Assembly (NCBI GenBank): GCA_016716505.1
Contig: JADJWF010000006.1
Location: 62,001 to 126,000 of the forward strand
Length of the DNA: 64,000 nt
Direction of reading: 5' to 3'
From: Verrucomicrobiota bacterium
Lineage (GTDB): Bacteria; Verrucomicrobiota; Verrucomicrobiia; Limisphaerales; J093
Numbering within the stretch: position 1 is the stretch's first letter; each line of letters starts with the position of its first letter. The position numbers were made by a program, and so were the translations under genes. This document shows, in pieces, positions 46,212-55,382 of this stretch. Under the pieces are notes generated by a model. That model did no database searches and had not been told where the DNA came from. It saw only the letters and a program-made list of their open reading frames with translations.

Positions 46212-47147
46212 TCACTTCCCCCCGATTCGATCGCGGGCCGCTTCGAGGATGCGCCGTTCGTTTTCCGTCAGGCTCTGGATCCCGTGGGCAGAAATCTTGT
46301 CGAGGATGGGATCAATCTTCTTCTGGATGAATTCCGCTGGCGAAGTGTCCTCGGTCGTCGGAGCGGGCGGGCGGGGCGACACGGCGTGGGTCACATTGGC
46401 CCGGACCGGCTGCAGGGGGCGACGGCGCGGCTCTGAGACCACTCGCCGGATGGAGCCGGCGCGCCGGCGATACAGGCCCCATCGGACGTAGGCCACTCCG
46501 GCGAGCAGTCCGCCCAAGTGGGCCGCGTGGGCGATGCCGCTGTTCCGCTCCAGCAGACCCAGGACGCCGATGACGAGTGAAATGGGAATCAGATAAATCG
46601 CCCGCATGGACACCGGGATGATGAAAGCCACGAGCGTGGTGATCTGCAGGTGTGGATTCATGCAGGCGAAGACCGCGGTGATGCCGAAAACGCCGGCCGA
46701 GGCACCGAGCAGCGGCGGCCACCCAAACCCCGGCGTCCAGCCAGAGAAATCCTTGAACGCGAAACAAAACACCAATTGCGCCAGCCCGCCGGCGGCTCCG
46801 GTGCCGAGGTACACCCAGACGAAGTTGCGCCTGCCCAGCGCTGCTTCCACGGGGCGCCCGAAGATGTAGAGCATCGCACAATTGATCAGCAGATGCAGCA
46901 ACCCGCCGTGCAGGAACTGGAAGGTCAGCAACTGCCAGAGCTGCCCGCGCAAAAACAGCTCCGGATCCAACGCCAGCAGGCCTTCGAGCCGCGGGGCCGC
47001 CCGCCCGCCGCCGGCAGTGAGGGGGACGATCAACTGCGCGGCAAACATGACCACGTTGATGCCCACCAGCCAGGCGGTCGCCGAAAAATCGAGCCGTCGC
47101 AGCGGGGACTGCGGCTGTTCTCGCATGTACGGCCGATCGTAGATCAC
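46212..47147 (-). CDS. Rhomboid-family intramembrane serine protease
   Basis: A 311-residue protein from GTG 47147 (YDRPYMRE start is typical in this phylum; an ATG 7 codons later is possible). Six membrane segments surround the catalytic pair: Ser150 in LLGASAGVFG and His210 in AHAAHLGGLLAG; HGGLLHLLIN (about 80-89) is the usual helix-2 motif. The C-terminus (about 240-311) is a soluble tail ending with EFIQKKIDPILDKISAHGIQSL and ENERRILE, common in Verrucomicrobial and Bacteroidetes rhomboids. Substrates are unknown. Confidence 0.93.
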   Translation of the reverse strand: MIYDRPYMREQPQSPLRRLDFSATAWLVGINVVMFAAQLIVPLTAGGGRAAPRLEGLLALDPELFLRGQLWQLLTFQFLHGGLLHLLINCAMLYIFGRPVEAALGRRNFVWVYLGTGAAGGLAQLVFCFAFKDFSGWTPGFGWPPLLGASAGVFGITAVFACMNPHLQITTLVAFIIPVSMRAIYLIPISLVIGVLGLLERNSGIAHAAHLGGLLAGVAYVRWGLYRRRAGSIRRVVSEPRRRPLQPVRANVTHAVSPRPPAPTTEDTSPAEFIQKKIDPILDKISAHGIQSLTENERRILEAARDRIGGK

Positions 47148-47240
47148 GGTCCGAAGAGTAGCCGGGCGAGCCTCGCTTTCAACGGCCTTCTGAAGTCCCC
47201 CGGTTGCGGAAGGGGCGCGGTTCTGGCTGTGATTTCCGGC

Positions 47241-47918
47241 CTACTTCAGACGGGTGACTTCGATTTTGCGGAAGTGAATCTCGCCGCCCTCCGATTGCAC
47301 GGCGAAGGGACCGCTCAGGATTTCGCAACCGTTGGCCTCGTTGGCGAAGGTTCCGTTCACCCACGCCTTGAGCGAACCGTCCCGCAGCTCGATTTCGTAA
47401 CGGTTCCATTCGCCCGGCGGGTTTTCGAGCGCCGCCATTTTCCGCACGATGGTGACGTCGCCCGCCAGCGGATGGTTTTTGATCGTGTTCAGCCGGGCGG
47501 CGTCGCCGGTGATCCCCATGCCCTGGAGACCGAGCAGGTCGCCGGCGTTGCCGTGCTGCAACTGCGCCTCGAGGCACCGGGGCAAGGGGCGAGGCTGGCC
47601 GTTGATCCGCAGCAGCACGCCGCTGTTCCCGGGCTTGGTGCCGGGTGCCCAGCGCCATTCCACGACGAGCCGCAGGTTGGTGTAGGAATCCAGGCTGGCA
47701 AGGTAGCCGAGCGGCTCGCCTTTGCAGATGAGAAGGCCATCTCGCACGCTCCAGACCTCTGTCATTTTCACGTCCGGCTTTTCCAGCACGTAGGTCCAGC
47801 CGGAGAGGTCCCGGCCGTTGAACGCGGCCTTGGGCTGGGCGTCGCGGCTCATGGAGTGGCAGCCGGCCAGCAGGAACGCAGCGGTGAGCAACGTGGTGAG
47901 TCGAAGAGTTGTGTTCAT
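47241..47918 (-). CDS. DUF1080 (3-keto-disaccharide hydrolase type) lipoprotein
   Basis: A 225-residue lipoprotein: signal peptide with lipobox LLAGC, lipidated Cys20. The single domain is DUF1080, a concanavalin-like jelly roll starting FNGRDLSGWTYV and including WSVRDGLLICKG, LRLVVEWRWAPGTKPGNSGVLLR and EWNRYEI. This family includes 3-keto-glycoside hydrolases in Bacteroides and is heavily expanded in Verrucomicrobiota and Planctomycetota. No 3-dehydrogenase or sugar isomerase gene is adjacent. Confidence 0.9.
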   Translation of the reverse strand: MNTTLRLTTLLTAAFLLAGCHSMSRDAQPKAAFNGRDLSGWTYVLEKPDVKMTEVWSVRDGLLICKGEPLGYLASLDSYTNLRLVVEWRWAPGTKPGNSGVLLRINGQPRPLPRCLEAQLQHGNAGDLLGLQGMGITGDAARLNTIKNHPLAGDVTIVRKMAALENPPGEWNRYEIELRDGSLKAWVNGTFANEANGCEILSGPFAVQSEGGEIHFRKIEVTRLK

Positions 47919-48192
47919 GGTTCGATTTGGTTGTGCGGCATCACGTTTCGCCAGTTCAGCCTTGGCCCGGCTCGGACCACCAACCCCGAAAGCGCGCCGA
48001 CTCTGCGAATATTACCAGCCGCCAGGGTTTTCCGACAAGCATCACCGGACGCGATGTGCGTTTCGAGGGTTTCGCGGCGTACTGTCCCGATTCCAGAGGA
48101 TCGGCCACCCGATCTCCAAGGTTTCGGTTGCGAAAGAACGACGATCCTCGGTCCTTATAAGCAGAAATGACTGGCAACACCATTTTCCGCTT

Positions 48193-49013
48193 TTGGTCGC
48201 CGCGTGGTTTAGCTTGAGCGAAAGCGTGCCGGGGCAAGGTACGGCCTTCACTTGTCAGGGACAACTTTCGAACGCTGGTCAGCCAGCCAACGGCTCCTAC
48301 GACTTGCGGGCGACGCTGTACAGCGCGGCCACAGGCGGAGTCCAAGCAGGACCGACCATCACCAACCTGGCGGTGACGGTTTCCGGTGGGTTCTTCACGA
48401 CAGGCTTGGACTTCGGGCCGGGGATTTTTCAGGGCGCTCCCCGCTGGTTGGAATTGGCCGTTCGTCCCGCCGGGGGAGGGGCATTCACCTTGCTTTCGCC
48501 CCGACAAACTCTGACCCCAACGCCGTACGCACTTTACGCAATGACGCCCGCGGGTTCTCACGGGCCGATGGGCGCTCCTGGACCGGTGGAGTCGAAATGA
48601 TGCGGCTAAGCTCCGGTGGCCTGCGGGTGAACGGCACGTTCGTCAGCGCCTCGGACCGCGACCAAAAAGAAAACTTCTCGGCGGTGAGCCCGCGGGAAGT
48701 GCTCGAAAAGGTCGCCTCGCTGCCGATCAGCGAGTGGAACTACAAGGACGACCCGGCGTCCCGCCACGTCGGCCCGATGGCTCAGGACTTCCATGCGGCC
48801 TTCGGCGTCGGCCCCGACGAGAAGCACATCGCCACGGTGGATGCCGACGGCGTGGCCCTGGCTGCGATTCAGGGCCTGAACCAGAAGGTCGAGGAGCAGG
48901 CTGCCGCGCTGCGGGCGCGAGAGGCCCGGATTGCGCGCCTCGAAGCTGAACTGGTTGAGTTGCGGAATCTGCTGGTTCAGGCGGTGAACTCCGGCAACCC
49001 CACTCGTCAATGA
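48193..49013 (+). pseudogene. Secreted collar/S74-chaperone protein gene with an out-of-frame internal deletion
   Basis: Two overlapping frames hold the ends of a protein common in Verrucomicrobiota. The first (about 48193-48600) has a signal-like stretch, GQGTAFTCQGQLSNAG and LSPRQTLTPTPYALYA. The second (about 48570-49013) has SSGGLRVNGTFVSASDRDQ followed by KENFSAVSPREVLEKV and HVGPMAQDFHAAFG, the peptidase S74 intramolecular chaperone domain, and a C-terminal coiled coil. In intact relatives, as I recall them, 150 or more residues lie between these parts. Here they abut near 48560-48600 in different frames, so a deletion removed the centre and broke the frame. No good start codon is present; TTG 48193 is a guess. 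Confidence 0.68.
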
Positions 49014-49480
49014 AGGCTGCCCTGTTGGGCCAAGGCTGCGGTTTTCCTTTGCTCGTGTGACTCGCGGTCGCCGGGGCTGGCGTGGCGACGGTTCGGGCGC
49101 AGCCACTGAGCGGAGGTTCCTTCAGTATTGTGGGAGCGCCGGCTGCGGCGGGCACGATGACGGACGGACCGTTTCGGCTGACTGGTTACGTGGCCTCGGC
49201 GGGGGCCGAAACCTCCTGCGGCGAAAGCCTCGGCCTCACCTGCGGATTGATCGGCGTTTATGTCGTGAACGGTCCGGGCACGTCGTTGCGAGTCCAACTC
49301 ACCCCGCTGGGGGAGGCTCGCATCTGGTGGGCTGAGGATGAGGTTGGCTGCCAGCTCGAGTCCTCTCTCGCGCTCGGGGCCGTGGCCGACTGGCAGCCCG
49401 TCAGCCCGGCTCCAGTTGGCAACGAGCATTTCACGCCGGCCTGGGGGCCGGCACGGTTCTTCCGGTTGAAGAGGTTTTGA
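49010..49480 (+). pseudogene. Small secreted FFRL-tailed protein with a TGA inside its signal peptide
   Basis: From ATG 49010, which overlaps the preceding stop (ATGA), the frame codes MKAALLGQGCGFPLLV, meets TGA at 49058-49060, and continues LAVAGAGVATVRAQ, together a good signal peptide with an AxA-like cleavage site. The rest (to 49480) is a beta-rich domain with LSGGSFSIVGAPAAAGTM and a C-terminal PARFFRLKRF, typical of small secreted Verrucomicrobial proteins. A GTG at 49082 could start a shorter form without a full signal. The defect is one base (TGG to TGA would explain it) or a sequence error. Confidence 0.6.
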
Positions 49481-49537
49481 GCGTTGCGGGTGCCGCAGCG
49501 TGGCACCGACAAATGGGTCGAACGTCGGCGGGTGAGT

Positions 49538-52500
49538 TCATCCCTCGTCCGCTGCCTCAGGCTGGCCTTTGAGCCTTCGGAATGGGTGCGTCCACGGATC
49601 AATCCGGCAGATGGCCTGATAGTCGCACGTGCCGCAGGCCCGGAGTTTGGCGCCCTTCTGGTACGGATCCACCGCGGCGTCGCCGGAAAGGACTCCCCGC
49701 GCGAGCGCTTTCAGTTGGGCCTCCGCGCGCTCCAGCAAGGCATCGAACGCCGGTCCGGTCATCGGATCTGCCTGCCTGGCCGCCAGCTCGCCGTCCTTGT
49801 TCCGGCGACAGGCGAACTGGCCCGCGCCAGGTTGCCGCTCCAACCACGGCAGCGCCTCCACGTTGAATCGTCCGCGATGCAGGAACCGCTTTGCCCGTTT
49901 GAGTTCATCCTCCGTTTCGGCGTCGCGGCGGCTCTGACAACGAACGAGCTTGGGCTGCCAACTGACGTAGAAAAAGCCCGCCGGCCGCAGGCCGGTCCCG
50001 GCCACTCCTTGTGGGCGCCAGGCGAGACGTGTCAGGGCGGTGAGGTAGGCCGGGAGCTGGAGTTGAATACCGTGCTCCAGCAGAACCGGATCCACGCTTC
50101 GCGCACGAGTCTTGTAGTCGAGTACGACGCACCACGCGGGTTGGTTTGGTCCCGGGGCGGCGACGTCGAGCCGGTCCACCCTGCCCACCAGTTTTAGGCA
50201 CCGGCCGTCACCGAGCGCCAGCTCCCACGCCGGCAGGGGGGCTTCGGGCAAGCCGAAGGCGAGTTCTACTTCCACCGGGTTGAAGTCGTAGCTTTCGCGC
50301 AGCCACCGAATCACGACCCGGATGAATTCCATCAGGGATCGGGTCAGGCTGGCGGCGGTGAAGAGACTGCGGTCGTCGGCTTCGAAAAGTCCCGCGCCAA
50401 ACTCGGCGGCCACACTTTGGCCGATGGCCTCGATGCGAGCGGCGGCGGCGTCCGGCGTCAGATCCCGCCAGCGTCGGTTTTCCGCGCGGAGTTGATGATG
50501 AAAGCGGGCAAGCACCTCGTGCTGGAAGCTGCCCCGCCGGCGGGCATCCACCTCGAACAACTCACGTTCGTCCGCCCGCATCACCGAACGGACGAAATGA
50601 CGGAAGGGGCAAGCGGCGTAATCTTCCAGGCGGCTTACCGAGGTGGTGAGCGTGGCGCCGAAGAGCGCGTTCACCATCGCCGGGGAGAGGCGCCGATCGG
50701 TGGCCACTTCCCGGAGCCGCTCCAGTTCGCGCCAGCCCGACGCCGCCAACCGCTGGCACATGCGCTCCGCCGGTCGCTCACCGCGCAGGGCGGCGGCGAG
50801 CAGTTCGGTCGGATGCACGACTTCGCGGTAACCCGGTTTGCCGGTCGCCAGTGGCGGTTTCCCGCCGGCGTCGGCGGAGAGGTCTTCGGGCTTGGCCGAT
50901 GGCAGCAATTGCTGGAGATGCTCGACCAAGGGAGACGGGTTCAGTCCGCGTCCGAGCCGGTCGGCGGCAGCCCAGGTGAGGACGAGCCGCTCGCGGGCGC
51001 GGGTGCAGGCAATGTAGCCGAAATAGCGCTCGCGGCCGATGCGCTGCCGTCGGTCCGGGCCGAGTTTCAGTCCCGCTGCCGCGAGGGCGTCGCGGTCGGC
51101 GTCCGTCAGCAACATCGCGGCGGGGGGAACGGCCGGGAAGACGCCTTCGTTCATTCCGAGCACGATCAGCAGGCGCAAATCGGGGTTGCGGGAGCGGTCC
51201 ACCGCGCCGACGAGCACCTGGTCGAGCGTGGGGGGAATGACGCCCACCGTGAGATTGGCCAGGCCGGCCTCGAGAATGGGCAACCACTCGCTCAACGGCA
51301 GGCGGTCAGCGGCGAAGGCGCGCGCGAGGTTGTCGAGCAGGTCGTTTGTCTGCTCCCAAACCGTGGCGTGGGCGGTTGCGGGCAGGCTGGCGTCCGAACC
51401 GGAATCCGTTTCACTCCAATCCAGCAGCCGGCGCTCAACTCCCAGCCGCCGCCACAGGCCGCGAAGGGCCGCGGCCAGTTCACTCCCGTTGGGCCGCGCG
51501 TCCTCGCCAGAGAGCTTTTCACGGAGGGACAGGAAAGGGGCTACCAACTGCTGACGCAGGCGTTCCCAGCGGCCCGATCCCTCGCCCGCATCGCCGGAGT
51601 CCAACGGCCGTAACCAGCGTTCTCCCCGCCAGCCCCGGGCCAGAGCTTCGTTTTCCAGCTCGTCGAGATCGCCTTGGGCGGCTGGAACCAATCCGGTCTT
51701 GAGCGCGCCGAACCAGTCGTCGTGTCGCCAGCCCAACGCGATGGTCCGGAGCGCCTGGCGCGTGAGTTCGGCGAGAGGATGGTGCCCCACCGCTTCGCGC
51801 CGATCCACGAAGCAGGGGATGCCGTAGCGCCGAAACACGCGCCGCACGATGTCGTGGTAGGGCTCCAACGATCGCACCAGCACTGCGGCTTCGCGAAAAC
51901 GGCCGCCGGCGCGGACAAACCGCCAGATCTCGCGGGCCGCCTCGACGACTTCCGCGCGGGCGTCACGGCAGGCGACCAGCCGAATGGGCAGGTCGTGGCC
52001 GCCTTCGGGCCACGGCTGCGGACGGACCCAATGAGTGGCGACGTGTGCCAGCACCGGCTGGTTGGCGAACCGGGTGTTTGGCCCGGCGGCCGGCAAACAT
52101 TCGATAACCAGTTTTACCTCGGGCACGGCTCGGAGCCGCGTCTGCAGGCCCGCGCAGGTGCGGGCATTCACCGACCAGAGCGAGAGCCACGGTTCGTCGG
52201 GGCCGATCGGACTGGGCAGGCAGAATGCCACGGTGGCACGGTCCGCGCAGGGTACGAGCGCCGTCAGCAGCTCCAACTCCTGGGGCGTCATCTCCGCGAA
52301 GCCATCGAGCCACAGCCCGCCCAGGCGAATGGCCCGCGGACTCAGCTTCAGGGCGCGGGCCGCCAGATCGAGCAGCCATGTCGCATCGTGGAGTTCGTGG
52401 CCGCGCAGCCAGTCTTCATAGGCCGCCAACATCCGCGCCAGGTCCCGCAGCTTGTCACCGAGGCGATCCGACGGCGGCAGGCTGGCGGCGACCTTCTCCA

Positions 52501-52918
52501 ACCGCGCGGGAGTGATCTGGTGCTCTTGGAATTCCCGCAGCAGCCCGCTCAATTGTTGGGCCAGGCCGGTCAGGCGGGCCGTGGCGTGAAAGACGCGCAA
52601 TTCCGGCGCCAGGCGCGCGAGCAAGGCGCGCAGGACCATCACCCGTCCGTCGGCGCTGAGTACGTCGCGGCCGGGCATGCCCGTTTGCTCCAACACCCAT
52701 TCGGCCAGCCGATCAAAGGAGAGGATGCGCAGTCGGGTGTAGCCCGGTAGCGCCGGGTCGCTCAGCAACTGGCGTTCGAGTTGGAAGGTCGCCTGCTTGG
52801 GCGCGAGGAGGACGAGAGGCGAGCCGGTGGGTTCCGCAAGGAGGAGCGTGCGAATCTCGGCGAGACAGCGGAAGGTCTTGCCGCTGCCGGCGGGGCCCAA
52901 GAGGAAACGCACCGTCAT
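49538..52918 (-). CDS. addB: AddB-like helicase-nuclease subunit
   Basis: A 1126-residue protein. Residues 7-17 are an intact Walker A (GPAGSGKTFRC); the middle is UvrD-like with inactive-looking later motifs, as in AddB. The C-terminal PD-(D/E)xK nuclease has GRVDRLDVA and VVLDYKTRA. Four cysteines for the AddB iron-sulfur cluster are present: one in YAACPFRHF and three in LRACGTCDYQAICRID. AddAB processes double-strand breaks for RecA. The addA gene usually follows addB but is not here; the downstream neighbour is the convergent FFRL-tailed gene. Confidence 0.9.
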   Translation of the reverse strand: MTVRFLLGPAGSGKTFRCLAEIRTLLLAEPTGSPLVLLAPKQATFQLERQLLSDPALPGYTRLRILSFDRLAEWVLEQTGMPGRDVLSADGRVMVLRALLARLAPELRVFHATARLTGLAQQLSGLLREFQEHQITPARLEKVAASLPPSDRLGDKLRDLARMLAAYEDWLRGHELHDATWLLDLAARALKLSPRAIRLGGLWLDGFAEMTPQELELLTALVPCADRATVAFCLPSPIGPDEPWLSLWSVNARTCAGLQTRLRAVPEVKLVIECLPAAGPNTRFANQPVLAHVATHWVRPQPWPEGGHDLPIRLVACRDARAEVVEAAREIWRFVRAGGRFREAAVLVRSLEPYHDIVRRVFRRYGIPCFVDRREAVGHHPLAELTRQALRTIALGWRHDDWFGALKTGLVPAAQGDLDELENEALARGWRGERWLRPLDSGDAGEGSGRWERLRQQLVAPFLSLREKLSGEDARPNGSELAAALRGLWRRLGVERRLLDWSETDSGSDASLPATAHATVWEQTNDLLDNLARAFAADRLPLSEWLPILEAGLANLTVGVIPPTLDQVLVGAVDRSRNPDLRLLIVLGMNEGVFPAVPPAAMLLTDADRDALAAAGLKLGPDRRQRIGRERYFGYIACTRARERLVLTWAAADRLGRGLNPSPLVEHLQQLLPSAKPEDLSADAGGKPPLATGKPGYREVVHPTELLAAALRGERPAERMCQRLAASGWRELERLREVATDRRLSPAMVNALFGATLTTSVSRLEDYAACPFRHFVRSVMRADERELFEVDARRRGSFQHEVLARFHHQLRAENRRWRDLTPDAAAARIEAIGQSVAAEFGAGLFEADDRSLFTAASLTRSLMEFIRVVIRWLRESYDFNPVEVELAFGLPEAPLPAWELALGDGRCLKLVGRVDRLDVAAPGPNQPAWCVVLDYKTRARSVDPVLLEHGIQLQLPAYLTALTRLAWRPQGVAGTGLRPAGFFYVSWQPKLVRCQSRRDAETEDELKRAKRFLHRGRFNVEALPWLERQPGAGQFACRRNKDGELAARQADPMTGPAFDALLERAEAQLKALARGVLSGDAAVDPYQKGAKLRACGTCDYQAICRIDPWTHPFRRLKGQPEAADEG

Positions 52919-53084
52919 GGGGTGGGTTGTAGCGTGGATCGCCTGCCGGGGAAAGCGCCATGCGCCGGAGCGAGTTCCTTCTGGATTTCGTCAGCGAACC
53001 GGTCCGAAATCAGGCGCGCGCGAGCGTGAGCCCGGCTCAATTCACCGATGCTGCGTCGCCAGCGGACGCGCCCTTTCAAAACGG

Positions 53085-54008
53085 ATGCGCCGAATCACCG
53101 TCATAGACTCCCACACCGGGGGCGAGCCGACCCGCGTTGTCCTCGCCGGTGGCCCGGATCTGGGTGCCGGCTCGCTGGCCGCGCGGCGCGAGCGATTCCA
53201 GCGCGAGTTCGACCACTTCCGCTCGGCGGTGGTCAACGAACCTCGCGGGTCGGACGTCGTGGTGGGCGCGTTACTGGTCGAACCGGAGGATCGCTCCTGC
53301 GTGGCGGGCGTGATCTTCTTCAACAACGTGGGCTACCTCGGCATGTGCGGGCACGGCACCATCGGCTTGCTGGCAACCCTGGCCCACCTCGGCCGGCTCG
53401 GCCCGGGCGGGCATCGCCTCGAGACACCCGTGGGTGTGGTGACGGCGACACTACACCCGGGGGGCGAGGTGTCGGTGGAGAATGTGCCCAGCTTTCGCAA
53501 GGCGGCGGGCGTCGTGGTGGAAGTGCCCGGTGCAGGGCGCGTGACGGGCGATGTGGCCTGGGGTGGGAACTGGTTCTTCCTGGTCAAGCACGAGGGGGTG
53601 CCGCTGACTCTCGCGCACGTGGATCAACTCACCGATCTTGCTTGGCGGATGCGCTGTGCGGTGAATGCCCAGGGGTACCCCGAGGTGGACCATGTTGAGT
53701 TGTTCGGGCCGCCGACTGTTCCGGGCGCGCACGCGCGAAACTTCGTCCTGTGCCCGGGCAAGGCTTACGACCGTTCGCCTTGCGGCACGGGCACCAGCGC
53801 CAAACTCGCCTGTCTGGCGGCCGACCGAGAATTGGCCGAAGGCGAGCCGTGGGTGCAGGAAAGCATTTTGGGCAGCACCTTCACCGGGCGATACCGTCGC
53901 CGTGGCGATCAGATCATCCCGACCATCACCGGCACGGCGTATGTGAACGCTGAGAGCACGCAACTGCTCGATGAGCGGGATCCGTTTTGCTGGGGCATCC
54001 GCGGGTGA
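53085..54008 (+). CDS. 4-hydroxyproline 2-epimerase (proline racemase family)
   Basis: A 307-residue enzyme from ATG 53085; the in-frame extension upstream overlaps addB. It begins ITVIDSHTGGEPTRVV and has both catalytic cysteines: Cys88 in GYLGMCGHGT and Cys233 in DRSPCGTGTSAK. Both Cys present argues for an epimerase rather than trans-3-hydroxyproline dehydratase, which has Thr in place of one. It inverts trans-4-hydroxy-L-proline to cis-4-hydroxy-D-proline. First gene of a tight plus-strand operon; the next gene's GTG overlaps its stop. Confidence 0.93.
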   Translation: MRRITVIDSHTGGEPTRVVLAGGPDLGAGSLAARRERFQREFDHFRSAVVNEPRGSDVVVGALLVEPEDRSCVAGVIFFNNVGYLGMCGHGTIGLLATLAHLGRLGPGGHRLETPVGVVTATLHPGGEVSVENVPSFRKAAGVVVEVPGAGRVTGDVAWGGNWFFLVKHEGVPLTLAHVDQLTDLAWRMRCAVNAQGYPEVDHVELFGPPTVPGAHARNFVLCPGKAYDRSPCGTGTSAKLACLAADRELAEGEPWVQESILGSTFTGRYRRRGDQIIPTITGTAYVNAESTQLLDERDPFCWGIRG

Positions 54009-55141
54009 GCGCGGCACCCGACATCGTCATCGTGGGCGCGGGGATCGTCGGAGCCGCGTGCGCGCGGGAATGCGCCCGGGCCGGACTCCGGGTGCTGGTG
54101 CTGGATCGGGGGCCAGTCGGCGGCGGGACGACGGCGGCGGGCATGGGACACATCGTGGTGATGGACGACTCGCCGGCCCAGTTCGCGTTGACGGCCTTTT
54201 CGCGGCGGCTGTGGCAGGAACTTGCCCCGGAATTGCCGGCTGCGGTCGAGTATGACCCCTGTGGCACGCTGTGGGTCGCCGCGGATGAACCGGAGATGGC
54301 GGAGGTTCACCGCAAGGCGGCGTTCTACCGGGAGCGCGGGGTTCGCGTCGAGGTCCTCGAGGGCGACGACGTGGCGGCCGCTGAGCCGGCGCTCCGGCCG
54401 GGCATGGCCGGAGGGTTGCGCGTGGTGGACGATGCGGTGGTGTATCCCCCGGCAGCCGCGCAACACTTGCTTGAATCGCAGGAGAACGCCCGGCGGATCG
54501 AAGTGCGTCCCGGTGTAACCGTGGCGGCCTTGAACGAGGATGGTGGTGTCACGCTGGCCGATGGTACGCGCGTGAGTGCAGGCGTGGCGGTGAACGCCGC
54601 CGGGCCCTGGTCGCCGCTGCTGGCGCCGGGGCTGCCGGTCCGGAAGCGCAAGGGCCACCTGGTCATTACCGATCGGCATCCGGGTTTTGTCCATCACCAG
54701 ATTGTGGAACTAGGCTACCTCAAGAGCGCACACGCGGTCACAGCCGACTCGGTGGCGTTCAACATTCAGCCGCGCAAGACGGGGCAGATGCTGATCGGTT
54801 CGTCGCGACAATTCGGTGCGGAGGGCACCGAGATCAACGCCGAAATCCTTGATCGCATGCTGCGGCGCGCCTTTGAGTATCTGCCGGGCCTCGGTCGGTT
54901 GTCGGCGATCCGCGCGTGGGCGGGACATCGGGCAGCCACGCCGGACAAGCTGCCCCTCATCGGTCCCAGCCTCGCGAGCGACCGAATCTGGCTGGCGACC
55001 GGCCACGAAGGGCTGGGCATTACCACCTCGCTGGCCACGGGCCGGTTGCTGGCAGATCAGGTGCTTGGCCGCGCGCCGGCGATCCCCGTCGAGCCGTACC
55101 TGCCCGCCCGCCTCGGGAAGGGAGACACGCCCCATGCCTGA
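54005..55141 (+). CDS. D-hydroxyproline dehydrogenase, FAD subunit (DAO family)
   Basis: A 378-residue flavoprotein from GTG 54005, which overlaps the epimerase stop (GTGA). FAD binding: IVIVGAGIVGAACARECA at the N-terminus and GLGITTSLATGRLLAD at the C-terminus. It matches the glycine/D-amino-acid oxidase fold and, in this context, the beta subunit of the multi-part D-hydroxyproline dehydrogenase that oxidises cis-4-hydroxy-D-proline to pyrroline-4-hydroxy-2-carboxylate. The two following genes overlap it and each other by 8 bases, supporting one complex. Confidence 0.9.
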   Translation: MSAAPDIVIVGAGIVGAACARECARAGLRVLVLDRGPVGGGTTAAGMGHIVVMDDSPAQFALTAFSRRLWQELAPELPAAVEYDPCGTLWVAADEPEMAEVHRKAAFYRERGVRVEVLEGDDVAAAEPALRPGMAGGLRVVDDAVVYPPAAAQHLLESQENARRIEVRPGVTVAALNEDGGVTLADGTRVSAGVAVNAAGPWSPLLAPGLPVRKRKGHLVITDRHPGFVHHQIVELGYLKSAHAVTADSVAFNIQPRKTGQMLIGSSRQFGAEGTEINAEILDRMLRRAFEYLPGLGRLSAIRAWAGHRAATPDKLPLIGPSLASDRIWLATGHEGLGITTSLATGRLLADQVLGRAPAIPVEPYLPARLGKGDTPHA

Positions 55142-55382
55142 ACGCATCGAGCTTTCGGTGAACGGGCGGGCGCTCAGTGTGCCTTGGGGGACGACCGTGG
55201 CCGCGGCAGTGGCGTTGGCGGGAGAAACACGCTTTCGGCGCAGCGTCCACGGCGACGCCCGCGGGCCGCTGTGCGGGATGGGAATCTGCTTCGAGTGTCG
55301 CGTGACCATCAACGGCGAGCCTCACGCGCGGAGTTGTCTGATCTTGTGCGCGGACGGGATGGAGGTGCGGACCGATGAATAG
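55134..55382 (+). CDS. D-hydroxyproline dehydrogenase, [2Fe-2S] ferredoxin-like subunit
   Basis: An 82-residue protein starting at ATG 55134, within the end of the preceding gene. It has a ferredoxin fold with four cluster cysteines: Cys47, Cys52 and Cys55 in CGMGICFEC and Cys68 in ARSCL. This is the small gamma subunit (HcnA/OoxA small-subunit type) found between the two flavoprotein subunits. It passes electrons from the FAD subunit to the NAD-type subunit. Too small to be found by function alone; context is decisive. Confidence 0.9.
   Translation: MPERIELSVNGRALSVPWGTTVAAAVALAGETRFRRSVHGDARGPLCGMGICFECRVTINGEPHARSCLILCADGMEVRTDE

Noticed and set aside
49058..49060. TGA read as tryptophan or selenocysteine
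   Set aside because: Many intact genes here end in TGA (for example DUF1015 and polX), so the codon is not reassigned, and no selenocysteine insertion element is visible.
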